This document shows positions 7,135-9,435 of a stretch of DNA of 9,435 nucleotides, in pieces; position 1 is the first letter of the stretch; each line of letters opens with the position of its first letter. Below the pieces are notes generated by a model, which was not told the DNA's origin, did not search any database, and saw nothing but the letters and a program-made list of their open reading frames with translations. The translations under genes were made by a program, and so were the position numbers. Source of the stretch: Lysobacterales bacterium (lineage in GTDB: Bacteria > Pseudomonadota > Gammaproteobacteria > Xanthomonadales > Xanthomonadaceae); the NCBI GenBank assembly GCA_015655035.1, contig JAATFS010000122.1:1-9435 (forward strand). The letters are read 5' to 3'.

Positions 7135-7758
7135 CTACCCCGGCAGCCGCACCAGCGGGACTGCCCCGCTGCCTGCTGGTTCGGTGGCGGCGGCAGCCGC
7201 CATTGCCGCAGCCTGGCGTGCGCAGCAGCAATCGTCGATCACCAACGGACCCTCGATACCTTCATCGCGAGCAATGCGCCGGGCGACTGTCGCGCCCAGT
7301 GGCGACACCGTCGCCTGGCTTCCCGCCAGTTGCAGGCCGATCCCACCGGCAGCGTGCAGACGCAGCGCACTCAGCCGCCAGCTTTCTCCGCGCAGCCGCC
7401 CTGCCAGGCGCCGCCACAGGCGTTCGCCGACACCGGACTCGGCCTCGGTGGTCACTGCAGGCAACTGGGCTAGCAAGCGGTCCCATGCCAGGAAGTCGCT
7501 GTCCGGCAGCAGGCACAGCCGCCAGCAACAACGGCCATCGCGATCGAAGAAGCACAAGCTCTCGCGCACGCCGTCACTGTCCACGTGCAGCATCGCAGCC
7601 ACCGCCACCGCGTGCGCCCAGCCTTCCAGTTCATTGCCCAGCGCCGGTCGATACAGGCACAGCATCGTCCCGACCGCGGCCAGTTGGCCCGGATGTGGCA
7701 AGGCCTGGTGGCCAAGGTCCATGAGGGCGGATTGTGCCGGGGGCCGGACGCTATACAT
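7135..7758 (-). CDS. Short divergent HmuS-like haem-utilisation protein, 207 aa
   Basis: Probably a cytoplasmic haem-handling protein linked to haem uptake. Residues 24-37 (GQLAAVGTMLCLYR) and 46-99 (from EGWAH through DGVRESLCFFDRDG at 62-75 to AWDRLLAQL at 91-99) follow the first half-domain of HmuS/HemS-type proteins. In those I recall AVGEVKAITRN and GVRHSIQFFDHQGD...PAWEALLAQ at matching spacing. The stretch of about 30-40 residues between these blocks in HmuS, with the VHE haem-ligand motif, is almost absent here. The second half (100-207) has no recognisable HmuS motif. It carries an odd Cys run (DDCCC, 177-179) and an alanine-rich tail. HmuS proteins are about 340 aa, so this is little more than half. 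The ATG at 7758 is bounded by an in-frame stop 6 nt upstream. A GGGGAG is 13 nt before it, rather far, and M13 (7722) is an alternative start. It lies downstream of hemP on the same strand. Codon third positions look genuinely coding. Confidence 0.65.
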   Translation of the reverse strand: MYSVRPPAQSALMDLGHQALPHPGQLAAVGTMLCLYRPALGNELEGWAHAVAVAAMLHVDSDGVRESLCFFDRDGRCCWRLCLLPDSDFLAWDRLLAQLPAVTTEAESGVGERLWRRLAGRLRGESWRLSALRLHAAGGIGLQLAGSQATVSPLGATVARRIARDEGIEGPLVIDDCCCARQAAAMAAAAATEPAGSGAVPLVRLPG

Positions 7759-8091
7759 GGCGCGCTACCGGCTCCCCGTAATGCCGACCGCGACACGCAA
7801 AACGCCATCCCATGCTGGATCGCGGGCGGATCGGGAAGATCGCATCGACGATACGCGCTGCCCGCTGGATCCGCAGGCACCGCCACCGGAACCGCGCGCG
7901 GCGGTTTGGGCCTGGGTTGCCATCGACGGCATTGACAGCGCCGCCACCAGAGGAACGGGACGAGTCATCGGGGCTTTACTTGGAATGGGGGAAATTCCGC
8001 GACCCCGGCGGCGCCAACCTCTCGCACGCCGAAGGAAAGACGATTCAGGACGCGGGGCGGCGCAGTGACCGCCCCCGAGCCCGGGCAGCGA
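7759..8091 (-). other. 333-bp gap in the haem locus without an intact gene
   Basis: This lies between the hemP stop and the HmuS-like start, where a TonB-dependent haem receptor gene is commonly found in hemP loci. No frame on either strand gives a convincing protein. The hemP-proximal part (about 7990-8091) is GC-rich with no clear motif. The distal part holds the possible receptor remnant described separately. I see no terminator or promoter in it. Confidence 0.5.
7765..7968 (-). pseudogene. Possible remnant of an exported protein (TonB-dependent haem receptor?)
   Basis: The ATG at 7968 opens a 67-codon frame whose first 21 residues look like a signal peptide: MTRP, then hydrophobic VPLVAALSMPSMA, then TQAQ. 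The frame then becomes a Gly/Ser/Arg-rich, non-coding-like sequence. In the next frame the sequence reads more like protein after the signal: PPRAVPVAVPADPAG, then AYRRCDLPDPP. The last part faintly recalls the FDLPAQPL start of the secretin/TonB short N-terminal domain of some receptors. A frame switch near 7895-7905 would join the two. No good ribosome binding site precedes the ATG. What I see is a signal-like start and a frame break; the receptor origin is inference from position after hemP. Alternatives are a real small exported protein or chance. Confidence 0.3.
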
Positions 8092-8289
8092 TTACTTGGT
8101 CAGGATCAGCTTGTCGTTGCTGGTATGACGCAGGCGATAGACACGGTCGCCATGCTGGATCAACACTTCGCGGCGCCCCTTGAGTAAGGCTTCGCTGCTG
8201 ATGGTCTCTTCAGCGGGAACGGCGCGGGGCACGCTACGCTCGCGCAGGCTCAGGGTTTCGGGACGGAGCAGCACAGGTTGTGCGTTCAT
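8092..8289 (-). CDS. hemP: HemP-family hemin uptake protein, 65 aa
   Basis: Small protein of the HemP family (Pfam hemin uptake protein), found at the head of Fur-controlled haem-uptake loci; in some bacteria it has been linked to activating haem receptor expression. The conserved C-terminal core is complete: SEALLKGRREVLI (32-44), HGDRVYRLRHT (46-56), then KLILTK at the very end (60-65). The first 30 residues are a non-conserved extension. An upstream in-frame TTG at 8304 is rejected: its bases form part of a TTGGAG ribosome binding site for the ATG at 8289. The gene is preceded by Fur-like boxes and a promoter. Downstream on the same strand is the HmuS-like gene after a 333-bp gap. Family assignment is firm; molecular role is less settled. 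Confidence 0.93.
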   Translation of the reverse strand: MNAQPVLLRPETLSLRERSVPRAVPAEETISSEALLKGRREVLIQHGDRVYRLRHTSNDKLILTK

Positions 8290-8298
8290 TGACGTGGT

Positions 8299-8302
8299 CT
8301 CC
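8299..8302 (-). promoter_or_regulatory. Ribosome binding site (GGAG) of hemP
   Basis: On the minus strand GGAG lies 9 nt before the ATG at 8289. It overlaps the competing TTG at 8304 and so decides for the ATG as the start. Confidence 0.75.
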
Positions 8303-8322
8303 AATTACAGTAGGCCCGTCAA

Positions 8323-8350
8323 ATAGTAACCATTCTCATTTAATAATCAA
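8323..8350 (-). promoter_or_regulatory. Probable sigma-70 promoter of hemP
   Basis: On the minus strand, TTGATT (8345-8350) and TACTAT (8323-8328) are separated by 16 bp in the only strongly AT-rich stretch of the region. Each matches four of six consensus bases. The -10 element is covered by the first Fur-like box and the -35 overlaps the second, the geometry expected for iron repression. Confidence 0.5.
8324..8338 (-). promoter_or_regulatory. Fur-box-like palindrome 1 (overlaps hemP -10)
   Basis: The minus strand reads TGAGAATGGTTACTA. Against the 7-1-7 Fur consensus TGATAAT-N-ATTATCA, 10 to 11 of 14 positions agree by eye. Its place over the hemP promoter strongly supports control by Fur and iron. 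Confidence 0.7.
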
Positions 8351-8362
8351 GAGTCATTCTCA
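8348..8362 (-). promoter_or_regulatory. Fur-box-like palindrome 2 (overlaps hemP -35)
   Basis: The minus strand reads TGAGAATGACTCTTG. The left half matches the Fur consensus in six of seven positions; the right half is poor. It begins 24 bp from the first box and shares the exact core TGAGAATG with it. It is probably a secondary Fur dimer site. Confidence 0.45.
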
Positions 8363-8575
8363 CTTGAGGGCTGGTTTCTTGCTATCGAGCCTTGGCTATT
8401 CCAATGCATCGCCTATCAGTGCTTTCCGTTCCGTGATCCAGTACCGAAACCCTTCCGGCGTTCCCTGCCATCCCGCCATTCCGACTCGTGCGGAATACAC
8501 CGCCCTTCCATGGGCGCTACCCTCCGGATCTGGATTATCTTCCGGCGAGCCACCGCGCCAGCCGCGTCGGATCGG
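8363..8575. other. Intergenic region with two small hairpins
   Basis: This 213-bp stretch lies between the end of the aldo/keto reductase gene and the hemP control region. It contains ATTCCG/CGGAAT with a 7-nt loop (8478-8496) and CGCCC/GGGCG with a 6-nt loop (8501-8516). Neither has a following T-run. They may mark the end of the reductase transcript, weakly. I see no gene here on either strand. Confidence 0.4.
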
Positions 8576-9435
8576 TCAGGCCACGGCCGCCTCGACCTGG
8601 TCCCAGGCCTCGCCGTCCAGTCGCTCCAGCGTCTGCAATGCACCGAGGTTCTCCTCCAGCTGCGCGACCCGGCTGGCGCCGAGAATGACGCTGGAAACCT
8701 GCGGATTGCGCAGGCACCAGGCGATCGCCAGCCGGGCCGGCGACTCGCCCAGTGCAGCGGCGACCTCGCAATAGCGTTGCGCGCGCTGGAGCCGGCGTTG
8801 TTCGGGGCTACCGATCACTTCATTGCGCAACCACTCGTAGCCCGGCTGGCCCAGGCGGGTGCCGGCGTCTACGCCATTGCTGTACTTCCCGGTCAGCAAG
8901 CCCGAGGCCAGTGGCGACCAGATCGTCGTCCCCAACCCGGCAGCGCACAACTGCGCATACTCCTGTTCGACCCGCTCACGATGCAGCAGGTTGTATTGCG
9001 GCTGTTCCATCGACGGCCCGTGCAGATGCTGTTCGCGCGCGATCGCGATGGCCAGTTCGATCTGTTGCGCCGACCACTCCGAGGTGCCCCAGTACAGCAC
9101 CTTGCCCTGCCGGATCAGCGTATCCATGGCGCGCACGGTTTCCTCGATCGGCGCGTCCGGATCCGGGCGGTGGCAGTAGTACAGGTCCAGGTAATCGACC
9201 CGCAGCCGCTCCAGCGCGGCATGACAGGCATCGGTGACATGCTTGCGCGACAGCCCGCGCTGGGTAGGCCCCGGCTGCTCGACCGCACCGAAGAACACCT
9301 TGCTGGACACGCAATAGCCGTCGCGCGGCAACCGCAGGTCGGCGATCACGTCGCCCATCACCTGCTCGGCCCGGCCCTGTGCGTAGACCTCGGCGTTGTC
9401 GAAGAAGTTGACCCCGTGGTCCCACGCCGCCGCGA
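8576..9435 (-). CDS. Aldo/keto reductase, Kv-beta-like type (N-terminus outside window)
   Basis: NADPH-dependent reductase of carbonyl compounds with a TIM-barrel fold; cytoplasmic. 285 residues are visible and the frame is open to the window edge, so about 35-40 N-terminal residues are missing. The catalytic tetrad is complete: Asp and Tyr in NFFDNAEVYAQGRAE (12 and 17 of the visible part), Lys in VSSKVFF (45) and His in DLYYCHRPD (88). The cofactor-binding end reads VILGASRVAQLEENLGAL, typical of the AKR subgroup that includes Kv channel beta subunits and bacterial YghZ-like enzymes. An internal GTG/ATG near 9361 could be taken for a start, but it would delete two catalytic residues. It shares strand with hemP but is upstream of the Fur-controlled promoter, so it is a separate unit. 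The physiological substrate cannot be told from sequence. Confidence 0.92.
   Translation of the reverse strand, partial: AAAWDHGVNFFDNAEVYAQGRAEQVMGDVIADLRLPRDGYCVSSKVFFGAVEQPGPTQRGLSRKHVTDACHAALERLRVDYLDLYYCHRPDPDAPIEETVRAMDTLIRQGKVLYWGTSEWSAQQIELAIAIAREQHLHGPSMEQPQYNLLHRERVEQEYAQLCAAGLGTTIWSPLASGLLTGKYSNGVDAGTRLGQPGYEWLRNEVIGSPEQRRLQRAQRYCEVAAALGESPARLAIAWCLRNPQVSSVILGASRVAQLEENLGALQTLERLDGEAWDQVEAAVA

Noticed and set aside
7184..8068. 294-codon + strand frame across the HmuS-like gene and gap
   Set aside because: Ser/Arg/Pro-rich shadow without domains. The minus strand carries the HmuS-like motif in the better coding frame.
8290..8304. TTG start for hemP giving five more residues
   Set aside because: The TTG is part of the TTGGAG ribosome binding site for the ATG at 8289.
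8478..8516. Two adjacent hairpins as a Rho-independent terminator
   Set aside because: Stems are only 5-6 bp and there is no T-run on either strand.

Overview
The window is high-GC DNA (gene third positions are mostly G or C) with short spacers and translationally coupled genes. It suggests a gammaproteobacterium of the Xanthomonadaceae (Xanthomonas or a close relative). That placement rests on overall composition and gene style, not on a marker gene. Five regions can be read.

(1) 1-3088, + strand: the end of a YbbA-type ABC ATPase overlaps a complete YbbP-type FtsX-family permease by 4 bp. Together they form the YbbAP complex, of the MacB/LolCDE mechanotransmission type rather than a classical importer.

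(2) 3318-7072, + strand: a compact four-gene operon holds a TauD/TfdA-type Fe(II)/2-oxoglutarate dioxygenase, a NitT/TauT-type periplasmic binding protein, its ATPase and its permease. The logical reading is uptake of an organosulfonate or related oxyanion ester, followed by oxidative cleavage in the cytoplasm to release sulfur. The iron- and 2-oxoglutarate-binding residues of the dioxygenase are present, but two positions that contact the taurine amine in E. coli TauD differ. Taurine should therefore not be assumed as the substrate.

(3) 7135-8362, - strand: a reduced haem-uptake locus. A tandem pair of Fur-box-like palindromes, 24 bp apart, lies over a promoter for hemP. Downstream are 333 bp without an intact gene, then a short and divergent HmuS-like haem-handling protein. 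The gap sits where a TonB-dependent haem receptor gene is usually found. It begins with a signal-peptide-like reading frame that soon loses coherence, which may be the scar of a deleted receptor.

(4) 8363-8575: an intergenic stretch with two small hairpins and no gene.

(5) 8576-9435, - strand: most of an aldo/keto reductase of the Kv-beta-like type, cut off at its N-terminus by the window edge.

I see no mobile element, CRISPR array, RNA gene or clearly new defence or metabolic system. The points most worth a second look are the possible receptor scar in the haem locus, the truncated HmuS-like protein, and the substrate of the TauD-like operon.
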